A stretch of 64,000 nt of DNA from SIG701 sp045611685 (GCA_045611685.1 JAZKXO010000003.1:1-64000); one strand, 5' to 3'; positions 8,314 through 17,427 are shown, counted from the stretch's first letter. Translations and numbers: made by a program. The notes: generated by a model not told the origin, from the letters alone.

Positions 8314-9186
8314 ATGAAATGGCGTTACATACTCTTTCTGATTGCGGCACTCATAGGTGTTGCACTGTGTATTTCCTTGCAGATCGTATATCATAATATG
8401 CTGTCGGATAATAGCGATCACCTGGAAGCGCTCAGAGACTCCATAAAAGAATATGAAACTCTCCCCGTCTTTCCGGCAAAAACCGAAACACCGGATGTAA
8501 CTTCCGATACTGAGGACACAGCGGAAACTACCGTACCCGTCGCAGCGGAATCGACCCCTGACAGTACGGATGCCACTGAAACTATGCCACCCGCAGACGG
8601 GCAGGCATCCCTCAATTTTGATCCACTCAAAAGTATTAATCCCGACATTTATGCGTGGCTGGAGATCAAATACACCTTGATTGATTATCCCGTACTGCAA
8701 AGCCCGGATGATGACAAAAAGTACTTGACCACCGCCTACGACGGGTCACCTTACATCGGTGGTGCTATCTTCACCGAGAAAACGTACAACGGCACCGATT
8801 TCAACGATCCCGTTACCGTTATTTACGGGCACACCATGCCGTGGGGCCTTCTGTTCGGGCAGCTGCAAAAGGTTTATTCCGATCCCCAAACGTTTGAGAC
8901 GTTTAAAAATATCATCGTGTATCTCCCCGGAGAAGTGCGCAATTATGTTGTGTTTGCCGCAGTTCCGTTTGAAAAAACACATCTTCTCCATACGTATGAT
9001 TTTGACAACTCGTATTGGTATGAGAGCTTCTTCGAAAAAGTAAGCCGTATCCGCGCCATCGGTGCGAATATCGCCGAGGAACGTTTCCCTGAAGCGGGCG
9101 ATCGTGTGATTATTCTTTCCGTGTGCCTGAACGAAAATACGAACAAACGGTATCTCGTCATGGCAGTGCTGGAAGACGATCTGTAA
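8314..9186 (+). CDS. Class B sortase
   Basis: 290 residues: an N-terminal membrane anchor (residues 5-24), a Thr/Glu/Pro-rich linker (50-95) and a sortase domain. Catalytic residues are His173 (VIYGHTM), Cys271 (ILSVCLNE) and Arg279 (TNKRYLV). INPDIYAWLEI and YPVLQSPDDDKKYL are typical of class B enzymes. It would attach a surface protein to peptidoglycan. The next gene encodes a protein with an SPQTG sorting signal, the form recognised by Clostridioides difficile SrtB, so enzyme and substrate are probably paired. Start at 8314 is set by coupling to the phosphatase stop at 8310-8312. Confidence 0.92.
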   Translation: MKWRYILFLIAALIGVALCISLQIVYHNMLSDNSDHLEALRDSIKEYETLPVFPAKTETPDVTSDTEDTAETTVPVAAESTPDSTDATETMPPADGQASLNFDPLKSINPDIYAWLEIKYTLIDYPVLQSPDDDKKYLTTAYDGSPYIGGAIFTEKTYNGTDFNDPVTVIYGHTMPWGLLFGQLQKVYSDPQTFETFKNIIVYLPGEVRNYVVFAAVPFEKTHLLHTYDFDNSYWYESFFEKVSRIRAIGANIAEERFPEAGDRVIILSVCLNENTNKRYLVMAVLEDDL

Positions 9187-9246
9187 GATCATTCTTGAAA
9201 ATTATAAATCATATTTCCTCGATATAGCAAAAGGAGTTTGTTTATC

Positions 9247-10143
9247 ATGAAAAACGTTCGTTTCCTTCCCATTCTTCTCGCAACGATTTTGTTGTTTACC
9301 TTCGTTTCCGCTGCGGCAAAGTTCACGCCCAGCATTGAGCGTAAGGACGGCCCCGTTCTTATGGAAGAAGTAAGAGAGAACGACAAGCTGATTATTACGC
9401 CGATCGCACACGTGTACAGCGATAAGCACGATGTGCACAAAGATATTGAGGAAAACCTCAAGTCAGCGGAGAATGATCTTAGACAGAAGACGATTAGCGA
9501 GCTGATCCCCAACTTTGAGGCTATCTGGACGCATTTTACCGGGGGGGCTCCGATCGAGCACGCCGTGGTCAGCGATATCTTTGATGTCCGCTTTGAAAGC
9601 GAACTGACCGAAGCAAAAAAGAGTGGCGAGGAAATTACCTTCCGCGTCAAGATTCAGGGACTTACCCCTGAGGATAAATTCATTCTGATCAGCCGTCCGC
9701 ACGGCGAGAAGGAGTGGCAGATCGACGATCGCATCAATGTGCCTGAGTCGACTGTATATGCAAATCGTTTCTCCACCTTTACCGTTACCACGCTCGGTGT
9801 CAAATCCGCGGGTAGCTATGGATTTGCCGGCGGACGCGTAACCGGCGGCAGCACTACGGGCGGTTTTGGCTTTGTAGACACTACTGTTACTGCCGACGGT
9901 GTATCTTCGGACGTCAGGTATTCCATCGATAAAGACGGTGTTTTGACGATTACCGAAACAACCATGTGCGCTTTCGCGATCATTCGCGATAACGGCGCTG
10001 ATCCTGCGGTTGATCCGAACGCTCCCGATTCTCCCCAGACGGGAGTAAGCCTGTGGTTTGCCCCTGCTATCGTGGGTGCGATTTTGTTTGGCGCAGTAGC
10101 TTTCGTATCTGCGAAAAAACTTTCCAAGCGCACGCGTGCTTGA
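9247..10143 (+). CDS. Sortase-anchored surface protein with SPQTG signal
   Basis: 298 residues from ATG 9247 (AAGGAG upstream). It has a signal peptide (KNVRFLPILLATILLFTFVSA), a charged region, a beta-rich region with a Gly/Ser/Thr run (residues about 185-215), and a complete C-terminal sorting signal: SPQTG at 262-266, a hydrophobic helix, then KKLSKRTRA. The motif matches C. difficile-type SrtB signals more than LPXTG. It lies 60 bases after the class B sortase gene. No enzymatic domain is recognised; it may be a minor wall protein or a polysaccharide-linked assembly factor. Confidence 0.85.
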   Translation: MKNVRFLPILLATILLFTFVSAAAKFTPSIERKDGPVLMEEVRENDKLIITPIAHVYSDKHDVHKDIEENLKSAENDLRQKTISELIPNFEAIWTHFTGGAPIEHAVVSDIFDVRFESELTEAKKSGEEITFRVKIQGLTPEDKFILISRPHGEKEWQIDDRINVPESTVYANRFSTFTVTTLGVKSAGSYGFAGGRVTGGSTTGGFGFVDTTVTADGVSSDVRYSIDKDGVLTITETTMCAFAIIRDNGADPAVDPNAPDSPQTGVSLWFAPAIVGAILFGAVAFVSAKKLSKRTRA

Positions 10144-10184
10144 TTTTGTAAAACTTGATTAGCGTTTTATAAGGAGACAGGGAA

Positions 10185-11168
10185 ATGAAAAAGAAAAAAA
10201 CACTCAAGGAAATAGGTGTGGTCTGTCTCCTTCTTATCTTTATTTTGTCCTTGATTTCGGTTTTCAACTTGATTGAGAAAATCGTGGATTTGAAGCACCT
10301 TTCGGAAGACACCTTACAGTACCCGGATTCCACCGAGGAGCGGGTCTATTTTGACGGAAACTGGTACGTAAAGAAGCATGGCATTGAGAACGTTTTGATT
10401 CTCGGTATCGACTCGGCAACAACTGTGGATGGAGCTGATGAGGCTTCATTGCAGGCTGATTTTATTGCCGTCCTCTCGATCAATAAGCTTGATAAAACGT
10501 TTTCCGTTCTCCATATAAACCGTGATACTATGACGGATATAACGCAGTTGGATGCGAACGGAAATCAGTACGGCGTCTTTAATGCACAGCTTGCATTGGC
10601 GCATACATATGGAGCTACTGACACGCTGAGATGCAGCAATACAGTATCTGCAGTAGAAAATCTTTTGTATGGGACAGTAATCGATCATTACTTCTCGGTA
10701 ACTATGGATGCAGTCCCGATTCTGAACGATAGTGTTGGAGGCGTAGACGTAACGCTTACCAAGGATTTTCCCCTCTTCGGAGAAGAGGCAACTGCAGGCA
10801 CAACAATCACTTTGACAGGCAAAGATGCGCTTTCATTTATTCGTTGGAGAAGCGACGATCCGTATAACAGCAATCTCGAACGTATGGAGCGTCAGCGACT
10901 CTATATAAGTGCTTTGATGTCGCAATACATGAATTCGGCGAATGAAAGCACGCTGAAAACGTTAATGTCAATAGACGAATATGTGACCGCGGACTACACG
11001 GTGGATCAGTTGTCTTTGCTTTTTGAGCGTTTGCGCGATTACATATTCCAAGGGACAGTTTCATTGCCCGGAGAAGCAAAGAAAAACGATATTTACGTGG
11101 AATACTACGTAGATGAGGCAGCTCTCCAAAAAACAGTCGTTGATTTATTTTATAGACTTAAGGAGTAA
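10185..11168 (+). CDS. LytR-CpsA-Psr (LCP) family wall-polymer ligase
   Basis: 327 residues. A single N-terminal transmembrane helix (about 9-30) precedes an LCP domain with VLILGIDSA, the DFIAVLSINKLDKTFSVLHINRDTM block containing the conserved catalytic and binding Arg/Asp residues, GGVDVTL, and a late L-x-G-x-x-A-L-x-(F/Y)-x-R-x-R block (LTGKDALSFIRWRSDD). LCP enzymes transfer polysaccharide or teichoic acid from a lipid carrier to peptidoglycan outside the membrane. It fits the end of the exopolysaccharide control block and is 5 bases upstream of capD. Confidence 0.9.
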   Translation: MKKKKTLKEIGVVCLLLIFILSLISVFNLIEKIVDLKHLSEDTLQYPDSTEERVYFDGNWYVKKHGIENVLILGIDSATTVDGADEASLQADFIAVLSINKLDKTFSVLHINRDTMTDITQLDANGNQYGVFNAQLALAHTYGATDTLRCSNTVSAVENLLYGTVIDHYFSVTMDAVPILNDSVGGVDVTLTKDFPLFGEEATAGTTITLTGKDALSFIRWRSDDPYNSNLERMERQRLYISALMSQYMNSANESTLKTLMSIDEYVTADYTVDQLSLLFERLRDYIFQGTVSLPGEAKKNDIYVEYYVDEAALQKTVVDLFYRLKE

Positions 11169-11173
11169 TTCTG

Positions 11174-13180
11174 ATGAAAACGCAGTCATCTGACAAGGCT
11201 CAGTTCTCCGCACGCAAAAAGTCACGGAAAAACCGACATTTGTCTCTGGTCGCGTATGATCTTCTTGCTCTCGTATTTGTTGATATATTGCTTTTGGCAA
11301 TAAACCCCAGCAGCCCCGAGCCGCGGGAGATGAAGACATTTCTTGTTCATCTCTTTTTGTCGTGTGTTCTCGTATATCTGTGCCGACTTACTGCCGGTGT
11401 TTACAAACAGATATGGCGATATGGGTCGCCGGTCGCTTATATGCGACTGATTTTGGCTGACTTTGTGGCAGGTGTGTTGTTTTACTCTGTCGGACTAGTG
11501 CTTCCTTTTTCCCGTATTCTGTTTCTTCGTGCGGCGTCTGTTATAGCCTGCAATCTTTTGTGCGCTATAGCTATGCGAATGGTATATCAGTATATTTACG
11601 AGTATGCAAACAAACAGACACAGCATAAAGGCTTCTTGTGGACGCTTTTAATGAACATGACGGGACTCAACTTCGAGAATGAAAGGGTTGAGGGGGCGCT
11701 TAAGATCGGGGCCAAGATCCGCATTGCGATTGTAGGCGCGGGGCAGGTAGGCGTAATGCTGGCGGAGGAACTTTTGAAAAATCCGAACGCCTCATATGAG
11801 CCTTGTTGCTTTATCGATATTGATCGCTCAAAGGTTGGTCGGTTGATTTTTAATTTGCCGGTCATCTCGGAGGCCGCGGCATCACTTCAGGCTCTCGAGA
11901 AATATTCGGTGCAGGAGATTGTGTTTGCTCTACCGCACAGTACGCCTGAGGAGATCCAATCGCTGTACCTTTTGTATGAAAAAACCGGATGCAAAATCAA
12001 GGTTTATGATTTCCCGATTATGCAGACCGCAGTAACGAACAAACGCCAAATGCGTGAGTTTGATATTGAAGAGCTGCTCTTCCGCAAGCCGGTGCGCTTT
12101 GAGGATAAGCAGATGAATGCATATTACAAAGATAAGGTCGTTCTAATAACGGGCGGCGGCGGCTCAATTGGCAGTGAGCTTTGCCGTCAAGTTGCAAATA
12201 TGCAGCCGAAAACGCTTATTATTCTTGATATATGCGAAAACGGTGCATACGATATTCAGCAGGAATTGCGCTTTGCCTACGGGCATGCGCTTCATGTATG
12301 TGTGGAGATCGTGTCTGTCTGCGACCGGATCGGCGTCGAAAAGGTGATGGATTTGTATCACCCTGATATCATTCTCCATGCCGCCGCGCACAAGCACGTT
12401 CCCCTCATGGAGCACAACTGCTGTGAGGCTGTCAAAAACAACGTGTTTGGAACGCTGAACGTAGTTGAACTGGCAGAGAAGTATGGAGTGGAACGGTTCA
12501 TCATGGTTTCTACGGATAAGGCCGTCAATCCAACCAACGTAATGGGCGCTACCAAGCGAGTTTGTGAGATGATCGTTCTCAGCCATACGAAGAGCGGATC
12601 GGTTACCTCTTTCAGCGCTACTCGTTTCGGAAATGTGCTCGGCAGTGCCGCGTCTGTTGTTCCTCTGTTTAAAAAACAGATCAAAAGCGGCGGCCCCGTT
12701 ACCATTACCGACAAACGGATCATCCGCTATTTTATGTCCATCTCCGAAGCGAGCCAACTCGTTCTACAGTCCGGTTATATGGCGAAAAACGGAGAGTTGT
12801 TCGTTCTCGATATGGGTAAGTCCGTGAAGATTTTGGAGCTTGCGGAGAATATGATTCGCCTTAGCGGATTTGAGCCGTATCGCGATATTGATATCATCGA
12901 GACCGGCCTTCGTCCGGGTGAGAAGCTGTACGAGGAACTGCTCATTCACTCCGATAAACTTGAAAAAACCGACAATGGCATGATTTTCGTCGAGCGTGAT
13001 GAGATCCTCTCCGAGGAAGAGTTGAATCAAAAACTCAGTATTCTCAGAGCGGCACTTGATACCGCAAACGACGAGATCGTAAAAGATGCGCTCATGCGTG
13101 TTGTCCCTACCTTCCGTAGGCCGGATGACATCAACAATTCCGAAGACACCGAGGAGATCCTCCAGGTGCAGCCGGTGTGA
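11174..13180 (+). CDS. CapD/FlaA1-type membrane nucleotide-sugar 4,6-dehydratase
   Basis: 668 residues. Four or five hydrophobic helices (about 25-135) are followed by a CoA-binding-like Rossmann region (IAIVGAGQVGVMLAEELL) and a catalytic SDR domain with TGGGGSIGSELCRQ near residue 326. STDKAVNPTNVMGATKR carries Met where classical SDRs have Tyr, as in long-form UDP-GlcNAc 4,6-dehydratases (WbpM, PglF, EpsC). It would make a deoxy-amino-sugar precursor for the surface polysaccharide. No glycosyltransferases are in the window, so sugar assembly genes must lie elsewhere. A terminator follows. Confidence 0.9.
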   Translation: MKTQSSDKAQFSARKKSRKNRHLSLVAYDLLALVFVDILLLAINPSSPEPREMKTFLVHLFLSCVLVYLCRLTAGVYKQIWRYGSPVAYMRLILADFVAGVLFYSVGLVLPFSRILFLRAASVIACNLLCAIAMRMVYQYIYEYANKQTQHKGFLWTLLMNMTGLNFENERVEGALKIGAKIRIAIVGAGQVGVMLAEELLKNPNASYEPCCFIDIDRSKVGRLIFNLPVISEAAASLQALEKYSVQEIVFALPHSTPEEIQSLYLLYEKTGCKIKVYDFPIMQTAVTNKRQMREFDIEELLFRKPVRFEDKQMNAYYKDKVVLITGGGGSIGSELCRQVANMQPKTLIILDICENGAYDIQQELRFAYGHALHVCVEIVSVCDRIGVEKVMDLYHPDIILHAAAHKHVPLMEHNCCEAVKNNVFGTLNVVELAEKYGVERFIMVSTDKAVNPTNVMGATKRVCEMIVLSHTKSGSVTSFSATRFGNVLGSAASVVPLFKKQIKSGGPVTITDKRIIRYFMSISEASQLVLQSGYMAKNGELFVLDMGKSVKILELAENMIRLSGFEPYRDIDIIETGLRPGEKLYEELLIHSDKLEKTDNGMIFVERDEILSEEELNQKLSILRAALDTANDEIVKDALMRVVPTFRRPDDINNSEDTEEILQVQPV

Positions 13181-13194
13181 ATTATGTAAAGAAA

Positions 13195-13241
13195 AAGCCT
13201 TTCTCTTGCCAAAAACGGCAAAGGGAAGGGCTTTCTTTTTT
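13195..13241 (+). terminator. Terminator of the surface/exopolysaccharide gene block
   Basis: Imperfect 16-17 bp stem (AAGCCTTTCTCTTGCC paired with GGCAAAGGGAAGGGCTT) followed by TCTTTTTTG, 15 bases after the capD stop. Confidence 0.8.
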
Positions 13242-13317
13242 GCGGTTATTGCCGTGCAAGGCACACAGGGGCGAGTTCATACAATGTACTCAACCATCTG
13301 TAAAACGCTCCAAACGT

Positions 13318-13365
13318 ACAAAAATAAAAGAGCGAGCCGACAAAGGGTCGGCTCGCTCACTTTTA
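13318..13365 (-). terminator. Terminator of purC
   Basis: Perfect 12-bp stem (GAGCGAGCCGAC, 13330-13341 and 13347-13358). On the minus strand it is followed by TTTTATTTTTG, so it ends the purC transcript that stops at 13393; it may also act on the plus strand. Confidence 0.85.
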
Positions 13366-13392
13366 TACGCGAAATGCGAAAGCAGAAATAAA

Positions 13393-14082
13393 TCAGATGT
13401 TCATTTTGGTGAGAAGCAGCTTCGCACAATCGATCTGATTGGGGATGTTGCCGTTCTCATCGCGGACGCGCCAGATATCGGGCGTAATTTCGTCTGCGAT
13501 ATACATCTTGCCGGTCTCGTCGTAGCCGACCTCAATTTTGAAGTCGATCAGCGTGAGACCCATAGAGGAAAGTTCTTTTTTCAGAACTTCGCCAACGCGT
13601 ACGAGAATACCGAGTGCCTCGTCGTACTGTCCTTCCTTCAGGATGCCTTTCATGATGCAGAGACGTTCGCTGATGAGCGGATCACCCTGTGCGTCATCCT
13701 TGAGGGTTACTTCAGTGTACGGCGGGTCAAAGGGAATGCCTTCTTCGAGTGTGAAGCGGCGGCACATGCTGCCTGCAGTGAAGTAGCGAAGAACGAACTC
13801 GAGCTTCGGAACGGTAAGCTGTCTTACCTGCATGAGTCCCTTTTCGACGTCGGCAGCAATATAGTGCGTGGGGATGTTGTTTTTCTCCATCAACTCAAAG
13901 AAATACTTGGAGAGAGCAAGGCCGATCTTGCCCTTGCCTGCAACGCTTCCGCCGACCGTGTTGGAGCCGGGATCGAAGTTGCCGTTTTCGCCGGTCATGT
14001 CATCCTTGAACAACAGATGGACAATGCCGTTTTCCTCATCAAGAAGAACGTTTTTCGTTTTGCCCGTGTACAGAGTTTTCAT
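13393..14082 (-). CDS. purC: SAICAR synthetase
   Basis: 229 residues, normal length for phosphoribosylaminoimidazole-succinocarboxamide synthase. Family motifs include the N-terminal YTGKTKNVL, FKDDMTGENG, EFVLRYFTAGSMCRR and the C-terminal LIDFKIEVG...IADEITPDIWR. It joins CAIR and aspartate in purine synthesis. It lies downstream of fhs on the same strand but 131 bases away and behind its own TTGCAA-17-TATAAT promoter, so it may be expressed without passing the ZTP riboswitch. Confidence 0.95.
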   Translation of the reverse strand: MKTLYTGKTKNVLLDEENGIVHLLFKDDMTGENGNFDPGSNTVGGSVAGKGKIGLALSKYFFELMEKNNIPTHYIAADVEKGLMQVRQLTVPKLEFVLRYFTAGSMCRRFTLEEGIPFDPPYTEVTLKDDAQGDPLISERLCIMKGILKEGQYDEALGILVRVGEVLKKELSSMGLTLIDFKIEVGYDETGKMYIADEITPDIWRVRDENGNIPNQIDCAKLLLTKMNI

Positions 14083-14173
14083 TTTTGTTTCCTGCTTTCG
14101 TATGATTTGGATAAAATCAGTTTTGTGGTTTTAGCGCTTGTTTTGAAACAGCAGCCAGATGTTTTTACAAATT

Positions 14174-14202
14174 ATTATATCACGTTTTTTGAAAAATTGC
14201 AA
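14174..14202 (-). promoter_or_regulatory. Promoter for purC
   Basis: On the minus strand TTGCAA (14197-14202), a 17-base spacer and TATAAT (14174-14179) lie about 90 bases upstream of the purC start. It appears independent of the upstream riboswitch. Confidence 0.7.
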
Positions 14203-14213
14203 GAGAATTTCTA

Positions 14214-15887
14214 TCAGAAGAGTCCGGTAATTACGCCGTCATCCGATACATCAATCTTTTCAGCGGCGGGCACTTTGGGGAGACCGGGCATCGTCATAAT
14301 ATCGCCCGTCAGAATGACAAGGAAGCCGGCACCGGCGGAAACCTTCACGTTCTTTACGGTAACGGTGAAATTCTCGGGCGCACCGAGTTTTGAAGGATCG
14401 TCGGAGAAGCTGTACTGCGTCTTTGCCACGCAGATCGGAAGCTTGTCAAAACCGAGCGCAGTCAACTGGGCGATCTGCTTTTCGGCAGCCGGCTGGATCG
14501 TAACGCCTGCGCCACGATAAACGCGTTTCACGAGCGTTTCGATCTTCTCCTTAATCGGCAGATCGAGTTCGTAACTGAACTTAAACTCGGACGGAGTTTC
14601 GCACAGACGAACAACTTCTTCAGCCAGTGCAACACCGCCTTCGCCGCCCTTTGCCCATACGTCGGACAGAACGACGTTTACGCCGAGTTCCTTGCACTTT
14701 TCGATGACGAGTGCGACTTCCGCATCGGTGTCGGTGGGGAAGCGGTTGACAGCTACGACGGTCGGCAGACCGTATACGTCGCGGATATTGGAAACGTGGC
14801 GCAGAAGGTTCGGGAGTCCCACGCCGAGGGCGTCGAGATTCTCCGTGCCCAGCTCCGTCTTGGGAACGCCGCCGTGCATCTTGAGCGCGCGAACGGTAGC
14901 TACGACTACGACGGCGGAGGGCGTAAGTCCCGCATAGCGGCACTTGATGTCGAGGAATTTCTCAGCACCCAGGTCGGCACCGAAGCCGGCCTCGGTTACG
15001 GTGTAATCGCCGAGCTTCATGGCCATCTTCGTAGCGATTACGGAGTTACATCCGTGTGCGATGTTGGCAAACGGACCGCCGTGCACGAATGCAGGCGTTC
15101 CCTCGAGCGTCTGTACGAGATTAGGCTTCAAGGCATCCTTGAGAAGCGCTGCCATCGCGCCGTGAGCTTTCAGATCGCCTGCGGTAACCGGCTTTTCATC
15201 ATAGGTATAGCCGACGATGATGCGGGAGAGGCGCTCCTTCAGATCGCGGAGGGAATTTGCAAGGCAGAGAACTGCCATGATCTCGGAAGCAACGGTGATA
15301 TCGTAGCTGTCCTCACGGGGCGTGCCGTTTACGCGGCCACCCAGACCGTCGACAACAAAGCGGAGCTGACGGTCATTCATATCCACGCAGCGGTGCCAGG
15401 TGATGCGGCGGGGATCGATACCGAGGGCGTTGCCCTGGTAGATGTGGTTATCAAGCATAGCGGCAAGAAGATTGTTCGCAGCACCGATCGCGTGGAAGTC
15501 GCCGGTGAAGTGGAGGTTGATACCCTCCATCGGAACGACCTGTGCATATCCGCCGCCGGCGGCGCCGCCTTTTACGCCGAATACCGGGCCGAGGGACGGC
15601 TCACGGAGCGCTACCATAACGTTCTTGCCAATCTTGGAAAGGCCGTCAGCGAGACCGATAGTGGTGGTCGTTTTACCTTCGCCTGCAGGGGTGGGGGTAA
15701 TGGCGGTAACGAGGATCAGCTTGCCTTCGGGGCGCTCGGACTCGGTAAGGAGGGAAAGATCCACCTTCGCCTTGTATTTGCCGTAGTGCTCTACGTATTT
15801 TTCATCAATGCCTGCCTTGTCTGCAATTTTGGAGATAGGCTGCATTTCGACGGACTGTGCAATTTCAATATCGGTAAGGTATGCCAT
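14214..15887 (-). CDS. fhs: Formate-tetrahydrofolate ligase
   Basis: 557 residues, full family length. The P-loop TPTPAGEGKTTTTIGLADGL near residue 65 and the FHAIGAANNLLAAMLDNHIYQ, ITWHRCVDMNDR and AGFGADLGAEKF blocks are diagnostic. It makes 10-formyl-THF from formate, ATP and THF, feeding purine formylation and N-formyl-Met synthesis (fmt is at 44.4 kb). AAGGAGG precedes the ATG. It follows purO by 19 bases in the ZTP-controlled operon with a formate-type transporter, tying formate uptake to purine synthesis. Confidence 0.97.
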   Translation of the reverse strand: MAYLTDIEIAQSVEMQPISKIADKAGIDEKYVEHYGKYKAKVDLSLLTESERPEGKLILVTAITPTPAGEGKTTTTIGLADGLSKIGKNVMVALREPSLGPVFGVKGGAAGGGYAQVVPMEGINLHFTGDFHAIGAANNLLAAMLDNHIYQGNALGIDPRRITWHRCVDMNDRQLRFVVDGLGGRVNGTPREDSYDITVASEIMAVLCLANSLRDLKERLSRIIVGYTYDEKPVTAGDLKAHGAMAALLKDALKPNLVQTLEGTPAFVHGGPFANIAHGCNSVIATKMAMKLGDYTVTEAGFGADLGAEKFLDIKCRYAGLTPSAVVVVATVRALKMHGGVPKTELGTENLDALGVGLPNLLRHVSNIRDVYGLPTVVAVNRFPTDTDAEVALVIEKCKELGVNVVLSDVWAKGGEGGVALAEEVVRLCETPSEFKFSYELDLPIKEKIETLVKRVYRGAGVTIQPAAEKQIAQLTALGFDKLPICVAKTQYSFSDDPSKLGAPENFTVTVKNVKVSAGAGFLVILTGDIMTMPGLPKVPAAEKIDVSDDGVITGLF

Positions 15888-15906
15888 AGTGTGCCTCCTT
15901 ATTTAA

Positions 15907-16626
15907 TCAGTGGTTTTTGTTGAACATACGGTTCTCGACCGCACCGGTTTCGAGATTTACAAAGCGAACGTACAGGGAGATCTTGTTCTGCTCGTTCAGG
16001 TTGTTCCAGATCATATCTGCGAATGCGTCAATGTCGGAAGGAATAACTACGCGCTCCGGCTCACCCGTAAATGTGGGAATCGGATTGCCGTCACAGTTGT
16101 AGGTGTGAATAAAGTGACCCACGCCGCTGATAGGTGCGTAGGAGAAGGTGTAGCGGTTGCACGCAGTGCCTTCGGCGTCCGCACTCTTGAGAATGCTCAT
16201 CTTATAGGTGAAAGCGTTCTTCTGGAACGTCAGCATACCGCTGATACGGGGGGTGAAGTTCGGTGCATCCGGCTCAAACGCACGGGTTTCGAGCGCCGCT
16301 TCAAAAGATTTTCCTACTTTGAGGCCCTCGTATACGGTGTCCGTCTGGTCACCGTTCGTAACGATCAGCTGATTTTCAAAGACGCGGATAGGAGAGTAGA
16401 TAATAAGAGACGGATCCTCGACCTTAGAGGCGTCGAAGGGATGGATGATGACCTCATCGCCGTTTTCGATGAAAACGCGGTTGCGGCTGTTTTCGCTCCG
16501 ACCCATGATGAAGTAAGCGATCGCGGCGGACTTTCCGTCTTCGGTTTTGCCGATGACGATGCCGCGACCGGGGTAGGTGTTTTCGGAAAGGAGTTTTGCC
16601 AGATTTTCGTTCGTGTAGATGCTCAT
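15907..16626 (-). CDS. purO: PurO-type IMP cyclohydrolase
   Basis: 239 residues. The N-terminus GRGIVIGKTEDGKSAAIAYF followed by MGRSENSRNRVF matches the archaeal PurO family (G-R-x-x-x-x-G-x-x-x-x-x-x-x-A-Y and S-R-S/N-x-x-R motifs), which closes FAICAR to IMP. Bacterial purine pathways usually use the PurH fusion; PurO-like genes occur in some Clostridia. A separate AICAR formyltransferase would be needed and is not in this window. GGAGG is 8 bases before ATG. The operon context with fhs and the ZTP riboswitch supports the purine role. Confidence 0.8.
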   Translation of the reverse strand: MSIYTNENLAKLLSENTYPGRGIVIGKTEDGKSAAIAYFIMGRSENSRNRVFIENGDEVIIHPFDASKVEDPSLIIYSPIRVFENQLIVTNGDQTDTVYEGLKVGKSFEAALETRAFEPDAPNFTPRISGMLTFQKNAFTYKMSILKSADAEGTACNRYTFSYAPISGVGHFIHTYNCDGNPIPTFTGEPERVVIPSDIDAFADMIWNNLNEQNKISLYVRFVNLETGAVENRMFNKNH

Positions 16627-16656
16627 ATAAAACCTCCGTTTGGTGAATTTTCAGAA

Positions 16657-17349
16657 TTATTTATTGCCGGTAAGGCGGGCGAAAAGGGGCATCAGCCAGC
16701 CGCCGATCGAGTTGCCGATTACGACGAAGAGGATGAAGACAATCATCTTCAAGGAGTATTCGCCGGCACAGAAGAAGTAGAACATATCTGCGATCGAGTG
16801 TTCAAATCCCGAGAGAATGAAGACAGGAACGCAGAAGAAGATGCCGGCGGTCGACGCTTTATCCTTGTAGATCTGCACGGCGGTGTACATAAGAATGCCG
16901 CAGAAAATACCTGCAACGATTGCATAAAGAAAGTTTTGCTCAAGTTTGGGGGCCACGAGCGTTTGGGCTTTCTCAATAAGTGCGGGGCGGCAGATGCGCA
17001 CGCCCGTTGCGGCTAAAAAGCAGCCAACGGCGTTACCGAAAAGCCCGGCGATGACGGAGAAGATATCCGTGAGCTTGTGGGAGTTTACGAGGTATCCCAC
17101 TTTACCGGTAAAGAGGTAAAAACCGAGCATGCAGATAGACAAAAGTGCTACGGAGAAGAGGATGGAACCGACTACGCGGTTATCGACTGAGAGAAGAACA
17201 GTACCGCCGATGCTGACACAGATGCCGGCGGGGATCGCGAGAATAAACGCGTTCAGAATGGGGGAGGGTTTTCTCTCATTTTTTGTACCTGCGTCCTGGG
17301 GGAAATCCGCGTGACGAAGCGGTGCGGAGTCTTTGGTCATTTGATTCAT
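16657..17349 (-). CDS. Formate/nitrite (FNT) family channel
   Basis: 230 residues with six hydrophobic segments. AIPAGICVSIGG, the SGFEHSIADMFYF segment (the FNT GFEHxVANMF motif with the central His) and VVIGNSIGGWL identify the FNT fold. Members carry formate, nitrite or hydrosulfide through the membrane. Being first in an operon with fhs and purO behind a ZTP riboswitch argues for formate import for one-carbon/purine synthesis, although export in a fermenter is also possible. AAAGGAG precedes the ATG. Confidence 0.87.
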   Translation of the reverse strand: MNQMTKDSAPLRHADFPQDAGTKNERKPSPILNAFILAIPAGICVSIGGTVLLSVDNRVVGSILFSVALLSICMLGFYLFTGKVGYLVNSHKLTDIFSVIAGLFGNAVGCFLAATGVRICRPALIEKAQTLVAPKLEQNFLYAIVAGIFCGILMYTAVQIYKDKASTAGIFFCVPVFILSGFEHSIADMFYFFCAGEYSLKMIVFILFVVIGNSIGGWLMPLFARLTGNK

Positions 17350-17385
17350 GGGTGGCTCCTTTCCGATTGAGTAATGAAATTAATG

Positions 17386-17427
17386 GAAGAAACAGAAAAG
17401 GCAATCCGGCATAAATGCAGGATTGCC
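17386..17427 (-). terminator. Intrinsic terminator of the ZTP riboswitch expression platform
   Basis: On the minus strand GGCAATCC pairs with GGATTGCC around a partly paired 12-base loop and is followed by TTTTCTGTTTC. The 5' arm overlaps the last bases of the conserved CCGCCTGGGCA element, so ligand binding should block terminator formation and switch the operon on. Confidence 0.85.

Noticed and set aside
14796..15923. Plus-strand frame of 375 codons opposite fhs
   Set aside because: fhs is certain on the minus strand; the overlap is an antisense shadow without homology.
15910..17016. Plus-strand frame of 368 codons opposite purO and the FNT gene
   Set aside because: Both minus-strand genes have ribosome binding sites and family motifs; the plus frame is a shadow.
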